Position numbers and translations under genes: made by a program. A stretch of DNA of 64,000 nucleotides from an uncultured Bacteroidota bacterium (GTDB lineage: Bacteria > Bacteroidota > Bacteroidia > 2-12-FULL-35-15), in assembly GCA_903926385.1 (NCBI GenBank), contig CAIYIS010000059.1, forward strand, positions 1 to 64,000. The letters run 5' to 3'. Below the pieces are notes generated by a model, which did no database searches, was not told the DNA's origin, and was given only the letters and a program-made list of their open reading frames with translations. Below are positions 23,848 through 32,683 of the stretch, in pieces. How positions within the stretch are numbered: the stretch's first letter is position 1; each line of letters opens with the position of its first letter.

Positions 23848-24594
23848 TTATCCTTCGAATGTAAGAGAAATCAAAAATATTTTTGAATTCAATTTATCTA
23901 TTGCATCCGAATAAATGGTATTGTCTTTTATAATTAGATTTTTTGTTCCAAGTGTCATCTTACCTTCGATGGCAAATTTAAAGTATTGCAGAAAAAACTC
24001 TGCCCCCGCTCCCACTTCATAAGAGTAATCATCTCGCTGAAGTTTTACAATTTGTTCGTTGGGGTCGTTGCTGTTTTTTGTTTTTCGTTTCGATGCCAAA
24101 TCGAGACTATAACCTGCTCCAACCAAAACATAAGCAGCAAAATTTTTTACCCTTGTTGAACGTAACTTTAAATCAATCGGAAAATTCAAAAATGTGGATT
24201 CAATACTTTTTACTCTTGTATAACTTACCCATTCGGCATTCGCAGAATCGTATCTGTTAGGCACGTAATCATATTGCAAATTCCGTTCAGCAAAAGAAAG
24301 ATTAGGAACAAAGCGCAGGGTAAGATATTTATGCAACCGTAATTCTGAAACAATTCCAAGATTGAATCCATATTTAGGATAAGACACCACTCCTTTCAAA
24401 GAATCAAAGCGTTCGAAATGATCAACAGGATGGATAATAAAGTTGGTACGGTTTATTCCGAGGGTAAAACCAAAGTGCAATTTCTCGTTGTAATAATTAG
24501 GCAAATTACCCTTTTCGTTAGGGTCTTGAGCCTTTACTACTGCAACTCGTGTTACTAATAAAAGAGTAAGTAATATGCCGATTAAATTCTTCAA
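23848..24594 (-). CDS. porT: PorT-family outer-membrane protein of type IX secretion
   Basis: This is an outer-membrane beta-barrel of the PorT/SprT family, needed for type IX secretion and gliding in Bacteroidota. I place the start at a TTG (24592-24594), giving 248 aa with a clean signal peptide (MKNLIGILLTLLLVTRVAVVKA, cut before QDPN). The ATG frame at 24675 adds 27 residues that overlap ubiE and spoil the signal peptide. Barrel strands such as LHFGFTLGINRTNF and YEVGAGAEFFLQYFKFAIEGKM follow. The neighbouring ubiE gene is the known synteny for porT. It fits the T9SS sorting-domain proteins found elsewhere in the window. Confidence 0.82.
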   Translation of the reverse strand: MKNLIGILLTLLLVTRVAVVKAQDPNEKGNLPNYYNEKLHFGFTLGINRTNFIIHPVDHFERFDSLKGVVSYPKYGFNLGIVSELRLHKYLTLRFVPNLSFAERNLQYDYVPNRYDSANAEWVSYTRVKSIESTFLNFPIDLKLRSTRVKNFAAYVLVGAGYSLDLASKRKTKNSNDPNEQIVKLQRDDYSYEVGAGAEFFLQYFKFAIEGKMTLGTKNLIIKDNTIYSDAIDKLNSKIFLISLTFEG

Positions 24595-24634
24595 ATTAGA
24601 TTTATTGTAGATAATAAACGAAAAAACAATACAA

Positions 24635-25360
24635 TTATTGCTCCTTTTTGCAAAAATAAATGGATGCGATGCCAAAGGTAAGCGAAATTGCCTTTGTTTT
24701 TTTAAATCCTGCTTTGTTTAATATTTTAATAAAATCTTCTCCATCGGGAAATGCCTTTACCGATTCAGGCAAATAAGCATAAGCCGAATTGTCTTTCGAA
24801 AATATTTTTCCGATAGTCGGTGTAATGTATTTAAAGTAGAAATTGTAAATGCCTTTTATGGGGAACTTTTTTGGTTTTGAAAACTCAAGAATCACCAATG
24901 TTCCATTAGCATTAAGTACACGGTAAATATCTTGAATTCCTTTTTCCAGATTTTCGAAATTACGCACTCCGAAACCTACTGTGATGGCATCAAAACTATT
25001 GTCAGGGAAAGGTAAGTTTTCCGAGTCGCCCGACTTTAATTCTATAGTATTTTGAAGTCCTAGTTTTTTAATTTTCTCCACACCCAGTTTCATCATTCCT
25101 TCCGAAATATCCACTCCCACCACCTTTTCGGGCTTTAGTTTCATTGCCTCTATGGCAAAATCGCCTGTACCTGTAGCGATATCCAGTATTGTTTTCGGAT
25201 GAAATTCCTCCAGCAGCTGAATGGATTTTCGTCTCCAGCTTTTGTGAATTCCGAGCGACAATAATTGATTCAGAAAATCATATTTATGAGCAATGTTGTC
25301 GAACATGGTTGCTACCTGTTCTTTCTTGCTTTTTGTTGTATCGTTATAAGGTGTGACCAT
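24635..25360 (-). CDS. ubiE: Demethylmenaquinone methyltransferase
   Basis: This 241-aa SAM-dependent methyltransferase of the UbiE/MenG family methylates demethylmenaquinone in the last step of menaquinone synthesis. It shows YDFLNQLLSLGIHKSWRRK (28-46), motif I ILDIATGTGDFAIEAMKL (about 60-77), GDSENLPFPDNSFDAITVGFGVRNF (about 112-136) and LEFSKPK (about 160). Length is standard. It implies menaquinone-based respiration. porT lies 40 bases downstream. Confidence 0.93.
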   Translation of the reverse strand: MVTPYNDTTKSKKEQVATMFDNIAHKYDFLNQLLSLGIHKSWRRKSIQLLEEFHPKTILDIATGTGDFAIEAMKLKPEKVVGVDISEGMMKLGVEKIKKLGLQNTIELKSGDSENLPFPDNSFDAITVGFGVRNFENLEKGIQDIYRVLNANGTLVILEFSKPKKFPIKGIYNFYFKYITPTIGKIFSKDNSAYAYLPESVKAFPDGEDFIKILNKAGFKKTKAISLTFGIASIYFCKKEQ

Positions 25361-25407
25361 AATTGAATTGGGCTCTGCTTAAAAAAAACAGAGTAGTTCG
25401 GGTTGAT

Positions 25408-26400
25408 TTATTTTGTAAGTTTTAGAGCAATGGCCTCGTTGAGCAATTGCTGTTTATCGATAGGAACCACACCCACTTTTTCGCAAACCAAACCTCCAGC
25501 CAGATTAGCCAAAGTGGCGGTAAGCACAGGTGACAAATGCAAAGCCAAACACAAGGCAGCTACACTCACCACTGTGTCGCCTGCTCCCGAAACATCAGAA
25601 ATATTGCGGATGTGAGCCGGTATTAATGTTTTCGACTTTTTGCTGTGTGTGTATATTCCCTTTTCGGAAAGTGTAATTAATGCAGTTTCTATGTTTTGTT
25701 TTTTTATAAAACCGTCCACAGCTTTTCCTAATTCCTTAGAATTGTTGTGGTCGAAGTCGCTTTTCAGTCCTTCTTTCAGTTCCTTCAAATTTGGCTTAAA
25801 TAAAGTAACTCCCGAGTAAAACATGAAGTTTTTCTTCTTAGGGTCTACCACAGTAGGAATGTTTTTTTGACGAGCAAATGCAACAATCGATTTTATCAAA
25901 ACCGGACTGATAACGCCTTTATCATAATCCTCGAAAATGATGACATTTACCTTTTTCGTATTGATTAGTTTTTTAATAACAAAAACCAGCGATTCGGTTT
26001 CCTTTGTATTGATGGGAGTTTCTATTTCTTCATCCACACGCAGCATTTGATGATTGTTTCCAATCACTCGCGTTTTTACTGTTGTGTTTCGTTTATCGCT
26101 TTTTAAAATTCCTTCTGTCGAAAGTTTTTGTTTCTTTAACAAGTCGATAAAAATTTTACTTCCATCATCATCTCCTATCACTGAACAAAGAAGCGGGTTA
26201 CCACCCATGGCCTGAACATTGAGTGCAACATTAGCAGCGCCTCCCATGCGATTTTCTTTTTTGTTTACAGCTACTATGGGCACAGGTGCTTCGGGCGATA
26301 TGCGCGACACATTGCCCCACATGTAAGCATCAATCATTACATCACCGATGATGAGTACATTTAGTTTATTAAATGAATCGAATGTTTCCTGAATAGACAT
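25408..26400 (-). CDS. rfaE1: D-glycero-beta-D-manno-heptose-7-phosphate kinase
   Basis: This 330-aa PfkB-family kinase corresponds to the kinase half of HldE, which makes the heptose 1,7-bisphosphate precursor of LPS core heptose. It has the N-terminal VLIIGDVMIDAYMWGNVSRISPEAPVP (15-41), MGGAANVALNV (about 52-62) and the ATP/anion-hole signature DVSGAGDTVVS (about 277-287). The adenylyltransferase half is missing, so a separate rfaE2 must lie elsewhere. Its start abuts the stop of the aminotransferase gene, so the two are cotranscribed. Confidence 0.88.
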   Translation of the reverse strand: MSIQETFDSFNKLNVLIIGDVMIDAYMWGNVSRISPEAPVPIVAVNKKENRMGGAANVALNVQAMGGNPLLCSVIGDDDGSKIFIDLLKKQKLSTEGILKSDKRNTTVKTRVIGNNHQMLRVDEEIETPINTKETESLVFVIKKLINTKKVNVIIFEDYDKGVISPVLIKSIVAFARQKNIPTVVDPKKKNFMFYSGVTLFKPNLKELKEGLKSDFDHNNSKELGKAVDGFIKKQNIETALITLSEKGIYTHSKKSKTLIPAHIRNISDVSGAGDTVVSVAALCLALHLSPVLTATLANLAGGLVCEKVGVVPIDKQQLLNEAIALKLTK

Positions 26401-27594
26401 TTACTTTAGCTTTACCATTGCTTCTTTCACTCGTTTTACGGCCTCTATCAGTTTATCTTCTGATGTGGCATACGAAAAACGAATACAATTATCATCTCCG
26501 AATGCATCTCCCGAAACAAGCGCCACATTGCCCGATTCGAGCAAGTACATACTTAAGTCAGACGAATTTTTGATTGTATAATTTTCAAATGATTTTCCAA
26601 AGTAAGATGAAATGTCAAAGAAAATATAAAATGCACCTTCCGGTACATTTGTTTTGATTCCGGGTATTTCATTCAGCAAGCCTAGAACTAAATCTCTTCT
26701 TTTTCTAAACGCATCACGCATACCGAAAGTCACCTCCGGATTTGCTTTTACTGCTTCCAGAGCGGCCATCTGTGCAATAGACGAAGCACCTGATGTAAAT
26801 TGCCCCTGCATTTTATCGCAGGCATCGCTAATCCATTTTGGAGCCCCTAGGTATCCGATACGCCAACCAGTCATGGCAAAGCCTTTCGACATACCATTAA
26901 CAGTGATGACACGGTCATAAATAAAATCAAATTGAGCAATACTTTCATGCTTACCAACAAAATTAATGTATTCATATATTTCGTCAGAAAGAATATACAC
27001 ATCCGGAAACTGAATGACAACTTCGGCAAGTGCTTTCAGTTCTGCTTTGCTATACACCGAACCACTCGGATTGCAAGGAGTACTGAAGATTATCATTTTT
27101 GTTTTCGGAGTAATTGCTTTCTTTAATTGCTCCGGAGTAATTTTAAAATTCGAATCAATAGTGGTAGACAAAGTTACCGGTACCCCTTCGGCAAGTTTTA
27201 TAGTTTCAATATAACTCACCCAATATGGAATAGGAACAATCACTTCTTCGCCCGGATTGATTAAACTCAATACCGCATTGGCAATAGATTGCTTGGCACC
27301 TGTAGAAACAATGATTTGTTCAGGTGTATAATTTAAGTTGTTGTCGCGCTTAAATTTTGTGGAGATAGCTTTGCGTAAATCGAGATAACCCGCCACAGGT
27401 GTGTAGTGCGTATAATTATTATCGATAGCCAGCTTGGCTGCTTCTTTCACGAAAAGAGGTGTATCAAAATCGGGCTCACCTATACTTAAGTTGATAATAT
27501 CCCTCCCCTGAGCTTGCAATTCGCGACTTTTCTTAGTCATCGCAAGCGTTTGCGATTCTGATAGATTTGTTATTCTGCTTGATAATTTACTCAT
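26401..27594 (-). CDS. aspC: Aspartate aminotransferase-type PLP enzyme
   Basis: This class I PLP aminotransferase is 397 aa from the ATG at 27594 (MSKLSSRI); seven extra upstream codons are less likely. Motifs are NLSIGEPDFDTP (about 32-43), TGAKQSIANAV (about 97-107), STPCNPSGSVYS (about 172-183), and the PLP-lysine motif VNGMSKGFAMTGWRIGY (about 230-246). This matches prokaryotic type Ib aspartate/prephenate aminotransferases. It shares a transcript with rfaE1. Confidence 0.88.
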   Translation of the reverse strand: MSKLSSRITNLSESQTLAMTKKSRELQAQGRDIINLSIGEPDFDTPLFVKEAAKLAIDNNYTHYTPVAGYLDLRKAISTKFKRDNNLNYTPEQIIVSTGAKQSIANAVLSLINPGEEVIVPIPYWVSYIETIKLAEGVPVTLSTTIDSNFKITPEQLKKAITPKTKMIIFSTPCNPSGSVYSKAELKALAEVVIQFPDVYILSDEIYEYINFVGKHESIAQFDFIYDRVITVNGMSKGFAMTGWRIGYLGAPKWISDACDKMQGQFTSGASSIAQMAALEAVKANPEVTFGMRDAFRKRRDLVLGLLNEIPGIKTNVPEGAFYIFFDISSYFGKSFENYTIKNSSDLSMYLLESGNVALVSGDAFGDDNCIRFSYATSEDKLIEAVKRVKEAMVKLK

Positions 27595-27680
27595 ACAAAT
27601 AGATTTGAAAGGCACAAAACTAATAAAATTGTATTATGGAATGATGATAAAAAGCATAGTTTGGTTGTTTTCACCGCCTC

Positions 27681-28181
27681 TTACTCCATTGCAGGCATGT
27701 TCATTTGTGCCCATTCTTCTTTAGAAGGTCCATAAATGCCGGGTACTTTTAATCCGGCCAATCGCATGAGGATGGTTAATTGGCCACGGTGATGGGCTTG
27801 ATGTTTTACTAGTGTCGACAAGGTTGCACCGTTTTTCCATTGTTCACCGTACATATTCACCTCCACTTTAAGGGAGGCGTCTGTCCATTTGGAGTCGATT
27901 TGCTGAACCAGGGAGTCTGATGCTGTGCGGTAAGCTGAAATAATTTCACCAATTGAAGCAGGAGGCTTACTGTGTTCGTCAGGCCCCTCCACCATCAATC
28001 CTGTCTTGCTCATCATTTCAGGAATAGTTAATGTAATGTGCCATGCCAGAATTGCAATAGTTCTAACATCTTCATGGTCTTTTTTATTCAATGACGTATC
28101 ATTGATATTCGAAAACACTTTAAGTGTTGATTCGCTTTCATATTTCCACTCTGAAATAAAATCGTTGATGGTGTTGTACAT
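27681..28181 (-). CDS. DinB family protein
   Basis: This 166-aa four-helix-bundle protein of the DinB/YfiT superfamily has candidate metal-binding histidines in the expected places: the LAWHIT segment (about 46-51) and the KHQAHHRGQL segment (about 126-135). DinB proteins are often thiol-dependent metalloenzymes, but no substrate can be assigned. It stands alone on -, with no operon partner closer than about 90 bases. Confidence 0.8.
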   Translation of the reverse strand: MYNTINDFISEWKYESESTLKVFSNINDTSLNKKDHEDVRTIAILAWHITLTIPEMMSKTGLMVEGPDEHSKPPASIGEIISAYRTASDSLVQQIDSKWTDASLKVEVNMYGEQWKNGATLSTLVKHQAHHRGQLTILMRLAGLKVPGIYGPSKEEWAQMNMPAME

Positions 28182-28266
28182 GTCTGTTAAAATTAATTGA
28201 TTTACAAAAATAAATAATTTACTAAAAAAGCGGAATGCCCATTGAAATCATAAGCCGCAGGTAATA

Positions 28267-28318
28267 CAAAAAAATAATCTCTATGAAGCACTGAAATAAG
28301 TTACTTCATAGAGATTAT
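28267..28318 (-). terminator. Intrinsic terminator after the DUF4476 gene
   Basis: Bases 28274-28288 (ataatctctatgaag) pair perfectly with 28304-28318. On - the hairpin is followed by a run of T from the A-tract at 28268-28274, and it lies 18 bases past the stop at 28336. Confidence 0.85.
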
Positions 28319-28335
28319 GAATTGCAGAAAAACTC

Positions 28336-29358
28336 TTAGTGACTTTGTGTGTATTTATTCAACTCATCAATTGATGATTCGAAGGTAAATGCATCGTTAA
28401 GTTTGTAGTAATTTCCTCTGTCCAAATTGTGTTTCCATGCAAATTTTGCAAGTTCCAATCGTGAAGCCTCAAAACTCATAATCAACATGAGTTCTTTTAT
28501 CTGAGAGCAAAGTAAGCAGTTGTTACCTATTATTTGTTTAGCGATGGTAAGTCTGGTGTCGTCAAAACCTTTAGAAGCGATAGATTGTTTAGCACCTTCA
28601 AAGTCTTGTTCTCCCATTGGCACCGGACAACCGTAAACTCCTGTATACCCTGGCAACACATAAGCATTATCATGATGCCCATGGCCTTCTCCCCTATCAT
28701 CTCTGTCGTGTCTGTCACCATGATCATCTCTGTCATAATGCCCACCTCTGTCATCTCTGTCGCTCATTCCCCCAGAGGTTGTAGTGGTTGTGGTGGTGGT
28801 ACTATAAGTGGTTGTGGTGTTAGCTCCTGTCTGCATGGTAGTTTCTCCGGGCATTGTAAATGTAATACCTACGCTTGCTCCCGGAACTGCTGTTGTACTC
28901 TGAATGGTGTTGGTAGTAGTTGTCGTTTCCACATTCACTGCAGGAGGAGGCACTGTGGTGTAAATAATAGTAGTTTGTTGAGGATCCGGGGCGCTGTTAA
29001 CCTGAATTGGAGTAGGCTCAGTACTTTTCAATTTAAGTTTTAGCTTTCCTTTCACATTCACTATCGAATAAGAATATTCAGTGTTGATAGTAGCATCGCC
29101 ACCCCACATCAGATAAACATTCCCATCTAAGTCGGGCATTTTGTTTTCGAAAATAATTTTTGCCTGATAATTGGTGGCATTCAGTTGGGTCACCTTTACA
29201 TTGGTAGAAGGTGTAGGGTTTTGAAGTATTCCGTTCAGAACAAGAGAAAATCTATATCCATCCTGAGAATAGACAACCAAATTATTGTTTTGAGAAAAAC
29301 CGGCACCGATTGTCATTATTAAAATTAGTGCTAAAGAGTAAAAAGATTTCATTTTCAT
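28336..29358 (-). CDS. Secreted DUF4476 protein
   Basis: This 340-aa exported protein has a signal peptide (MKMKSFYSLALILIMTIGAGFSQ). An N-terminal beta-rich domain (about 25-110) precedes a Thr/Val-rich low-complexity linker (about 140-195), a Asp/His/Arg-rich charged stretch (SDRDDRGGHYDRDDHGDRHD, about 198-230), and the helical C-terminal DUF4476 domain from about 245 (FEGAKQSIASKGFDDTRL...). The His-rich stretch could bind metal, but that is a guess. Function unknown. The ATG at 29352 is an alternative start. Confidence 0.82.
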   Translation of the reverse strand: MKMKSFYSLALILIMTIGAGFSQNNNLVVYSQDGYRFSLVLNGILQNPTPSTNVKVTQLNATNYQAKIIFENKMPDLDGNVYLMWGGDATINTEYSYSIVNVKGKLKLKLKSTEPTPIQVNSAPDPQQTTIIYTTVPPPAVNVETTTTTNTIQSTTAVPGASVGITFTMPGETTMQTGANTTTTYSTTTTTTTTSGGMSDRDDRGGHYDRDDHGDRHDRDDRGEGHGHHDNAYVLPGYTGVYGCPVPMGEQDFEGAKQSIASKGFDDTRLTIAKQIIGNNCLLCSQIKELMLIMSFEASRLELAKFAWKHNLDRGNYYKLNDAFTFESSIDELNKYTQSH

Positions 29359-29444
29359 TTTTTTGTTAGTTTTTAATGCGCAAATATAAATTATTTATCA
29401 AACCTTCTGTTGATTTTTTTCGAGGTTGCCTGCAAAAGATATTC

Positions 29445-29488
29445 CAAAAAAATAACCACAATAGAATCAGATGTTCTATCGCGGTTAT
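29445..29488 (-). terminator. Probable terminator after the FMN reductase gene
   Basis: ataaccacaatagaa (from 29452) pairs with ttctatcgcggttat with two mismatches. On - it is followed by a T-tract (complement of 29446-29452), 50 bases past the stop at 29539. Confidence 0.7.
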
Positions 29489-29538
29489 AAGCATTTTTCG
29501 TTCGAATATTTATCCCAATTAATGTGGCTCTATTTTGA

Positions 29539-30108
29539 TTATTTATTTTCCTTTACCACTTTTAGTCCTTTGGTCCATCTGATTATTTCGCGAAGCATGG
29601 ATTCTGCTGCTTTATGAGAAGTTTCATTCGGCACAAATTCGTTTTTATCATTGATGAGTTGTGCGTAAAACGGAAAGTTCACTCCCTGTGTTAGCGGAAC
29701 AATAGCCATAGTAATTAAATCTGCTTTCAAGCTATTCGCTGCTCGTGTACCTGCCGAAACACCACCATAGCTAACTATTCCAGCAGCTTTATAAGCCCAT
29801 TCATGAACCAAATATTCTAATGCATTGCGCAAAGGAGCTGGATAATTATAATCGTATTCAGCAGTAACAAAAATAAAAGCATCTGCCTCCTCAATTGTTG
29901 CACTCCATTTTTTGGTATGGTCCAATTCGTATTTACGCATAATGGGGTGATTGGCCTCATTCATCATCGGCAGATTTAATTCGCCTAAGTCAATTACTTC
30001 AACATTAAAATTTCCGTTTTGTTTTGCTTTCTCAGCAATCCAGGCGGCAATAACAGGCCCTTTTCTACCCGGACGAACAGTAGATGAAATGATTTTAAGA
30101 TTATACAT
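29539..30108 (-). CDS. NADPH-dependent FMN reductase family protein
   Basis: This 189-aa flavodoxin-like oxidoreductase reads MYNLKIISSTVRPGRKGPVIAAW, the FMN phosphate-binding loop, and then AEYDYNYPAPLRNALEYL (about 83-100) and SYGGVSAGTRA (about 113-123), the flavin and NAD(P)H contacts of this family. It is a cytoplasmic, single-gene unit with its own terminator. Physiological substrate (quinone, azo dye, chromate and so on) cannot be assigned. Confidence 0.88.
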   Translation of the reverse strand: MYNLKIISSTVRPGRKGPVIAAWIAEKAKQNGNFNVEVIDLGELNLPMMNEANHPIMRKYELDHTKKWSATIEEADAFIFVTAEYDYNYPAPLRNALEYLVHEWAYKAAGIVSYGGVSAGTRAANSLKADLITMAIVPLTQGVNFPFYAQLINDKNEFVPNETSHKAAESMLREIIRWTKGLKVVKENK

Positions 30109-30224
30109 GTTTTATTTATTAGTTTATTTATAAAGACAAAAATAGACTATTTTATCGCATCCAATTTATAGATGCAACATAGTATAGTTGCTTACCCAAA
30201 ATTCTATATTAATAAAATACCAAT

Positions 30225-30713
30225 TTAAACCTCCGGCTTAAACGGCTCTACTGGAAGATGTTTGTTTAGCTCTTCCTTTCGAGTTAAAAAAGACGCAAAA
30301 TTCGCCAACTTATCTTCAATAACGGTTAACATCAGAGTTAGTGTTGTATGAAGTTTAATAGCTCCTTCGCTTCTATCTTCGGGTGACAGCCTTTCTTCTT
30401 CAGGAATTCCCACCTCAACATAAAACCAATCCATAAAGTTCTCACTTAAGCTATAAGCTGCGGCAATATGAAGACATGAGTACAAACAAAGTTCATCTTC
30501 CAACGATAATATCAAGGGTTTCTGAATTTCGGCATCTACAAGTATTTTGTCAAGATTATCGTATTTCCCTTTTATCTCAAAGTCAAATTTCTCAATAAGT
30601 TTGGTGTACTCATTATCTAATTTCAAAAGGCTATCGGTAACCTGAATAGAGGTCACAAATAACACTTTACTCATCATATTTAGTTCGTAATAGTATGGTT
30701 CTGCTACATTCAT
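30225..30713 (-). CDS. Unknown helical protein
   Basis: The start is taken at 30713 (MNVAEPYYYELN, 162 aa), since 13 more upstream codons from 30752 are hydrophobic and irregular. The protein appears all-helical, acidic and cytoplasmic, with no signal peptide or membrane segment. It ends LPVEPFKPEV. I recognise no family. It lies apart from its neighbours, with 91 bases to the acyltransferase upstream. Confidence 0.6.
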   Translation of the reverse strand: MNVAEPYYYELNMMSKVLFVTSIQVTDSLLKLDNEYTKLIEKFDFEIKGKYDNLDKILVDAEIQKPLILSLEDELCLYSCLHIAAAYSLSENFMDWFYVEVGIPEEERLSPEDRSEGAIKLHTTLTLMLTVIEDKLANFASFLTRKEELNKHLPVEPFKPEV

Positions 30714-30804
30714 ATATTTATATTTTGCCTCAAAAATACATATTATATCCAATCAAATCGAATAATAAAAGTAGGATAGTTTCTTAAGATTGTATAGGAT
30801 TTAT

Positions 30805-31938
30805 TCAAAGCTGGTAATTCGCCACCGGCCCTGCATACATTTTTAAAAATAGATTGTAAATCGAGTCTTGATCTCCCTCAATAGATTTTGATTGTGTGGT
30901 GATGTAATGAATAAAATTCTGCTTCTCTTCACTTGTATAATTAGAAGAGTAATTTGTAGATGATGTTAAAATGTCGAAAGCGATGTAATTTATCGGCCAT
31001 AGTTTGAAGTCGCTAAAAATTTGCTTATCCAGCATGGCAGTAATAAGTTTTATTTTTTCATTTTCATTCAATGTGTTGTCAATGTTTTTCAGCACATCAT
31101 TTATCGGAGTCCCCACCTGCAGGTGTATTCGCCCTTTTGGTTGAACTATTCCTGTAATGATACTGTTCAAATCTTCGCCTTCCGCTTTTACATATTTGGT
31201 ATGTAAGCTTGACAAATAAGTTTCCTGAATTTTTAGTACATCGCAAGGTTCGTACTCGTAAGAAATAGTAAGCGGAACAATATTTAGTTCCGCAAAGTTT
31301 TCTGCAAAACTTCCCTTTCCGCTAATGTTAATCATTTTGAGCAAGCCGGTTTGAGTTTGATCGTTTCCATCCTTGGTTCTTCCGTTACGTTGAGCGATCC
31401 ATACGGAGACTTTTTTATCTACAATGGTGTGTCGAATATAAGCAGACAGTTTACGCGAAATGTCATATAGTTCTCGCCCGGTGCCCTCGCGCAAAACAGT
31501 AAACATTCTGTTCAATCGTCCAAAGTCGGTAATAAAACCTTTATCCATCAAATTATTTCCGAATGTTATCTCTGAAGTCGAAAAGCCGTGTTCCACCAAT
31601 AAAATTTGAAGAATAGCAGAGTCTAATAATATGTCGCGATGATTAGCAATATATAAGTATGCCTTGTTTTTATCCAGGTTCTCGAAACCCGAGCAGGTAA
31701 GTCCAGTTGACGAACGCTCAACAATAGTACGAATGGCAGGATGCATAAATTCCACCTGAAAACCCATAGCTGTATTTACCTTCTCTGCTTTTTGCAAGAC
31801 CTCTTCGAGTGTCATAGCTGGCCATAAATAATTCACCAGCTTCATATATATTGGGTCTTTAATGATACGTTGCAATACCTCATACGACTCATTGTCGTAA
31901 TATGGACGCATATCATCAAAATTAAATGTTTCTCTCAT
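30805..31938 (-). CDS. Glycerophosphate acyltransferase-like protein (PlsC superfamily)
   Basis: This 377-aa protein belongs to the PlsC-type acyltransferases of phospholipid synthesis. The block I motif reads YIANHRDILLDSAIL (about 92-106). The usual HX4D spacing is seen here as His followed by Asp at +2 and +6, so it is not the canonical pattern. Further blocks are FGRLNRMFTVLREG (about 134-147), VWIAQRNGRTKDGNDQTQTG (about 180-199) and IVPLTISYEYEP (about 221-232). No membrane span is evident, so it is probably peripheral. It has no operon partner. Confidence 0.75.
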   Translation of the reverse strand: MRETFNFDDMRPYYDNESYEVLQRIIKDPIYMKLVNYLWPAMTLEEVLQKAEKVNTAMGFQVEFMHPAIRTIVERSSTGLTCSGFENLDKNKAYLYIANHRDILLDSAILQILLVEHGFSTSEITFGNNLMDKGFITDFGRLNRMFTVLREGTGRELYDISRKLSAYIRHTIVDKKVSVWIAQRNGRTKDGNDQTQTGLLKMINISGKGSFAENFAELNIVPLTISYEYEPCDVLKIQETYLSSLHTKYVKAEGEDLNSIITGIVQPKGRIHLQVGTPINDVLKNIDNTLNENEKIKLITAMLDKQIFSDFKLWPINYIAFDILTSSTNYSSNYTSEEKQNFIHYITTQSKSIEGDQDSIYNLFLKMYAGPVANYQL

Positions 31939-32119
31939 GGTTAATGCTTGAATTAGAACCTTAGGATTTGGTTGGGTGGATAAATCTTGTGGTTCTGATA
32001 ATCGGGATAAAAGTAAGGATTTTTGGTTATCGGTGAACGAAGTTTGATAAAAGTAGAACTCCTGGTCTGGAAGACCGATATCAATTATAATAGAATGCTA
32101 TTAGAGGAAAAAGTACTAT

Positions 32120-32464
32120 TTATTGTGTCTCAAGTATAGCTGCCGGAACTACACTGCGGACTTTGTTCTCGTTTTTGAGCACTGCTTTTCCCGTTTTTTC
32201 TACTCGTTTTACCACATCAAATATTTCGTATTCGATTTTGGCAGTAAAAAAATAACTTTTTGCTTTTACATCTACAATATTGATTTCAATACTGGTTAGG
32301 TAGCAACTGCTTTTGTTCTGATTAGGTTCTTTCACGAAATCTTTCCAGATATCTTTGTTTATCAGATGAAATTCGATGGCTTCGGCTTTTTCTTCCATTT
32401 CAATCGGGTTTAATTTGTTTTTAACTTCCTTATTATTTGTTCTTTTATGTTTGTTTTCAGACAT
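32120..32464 (-). CDS. Unknown 114-aa protein
   Basis: A charged, basic N-terminus (MSENKHKRTNNKEVKNK) is followed by a region with alternating hydrophobics, probably beta strands (CYLTSIEINIVDVKAKSYFFTAKIEYEIFDVV). No signal peptide or known motif is seen. It stands alone between longer gaps. The frame and composition look like a real gene, but no function can be offered. Confidence 0.55.
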   Translation of the reverse strand: MSENKHKRTNNKEVKNKLNPIEMEEKAEAIEFHLINKDIWKDFVKEPNQNKSSCYLTSIEINIVDVKAKSYFFTAKIEYEIFDVVKRVEKTGKAVLKNENKVRSVVPAAILETQ

Positions 32465-32683
32465 TTTGAAAGCAATAAAAAAATATTTTCATTTTAGAGG
32501 CAACCTTTTAATACTCCCTACGTCCTTATAGATGCTTTAAAATAATAAATGGTTGCATGGGAAAACGAAAAAAAATTAAAATTTCTTTAAAATTAGTCTA
32601 ATTGCCAATGCAGATGCAGGTTTTAAGAAATAAAAAATATTTAAGTTTAGTGGAAGAGAACTCGGGAATTAAAAACAGACTCC

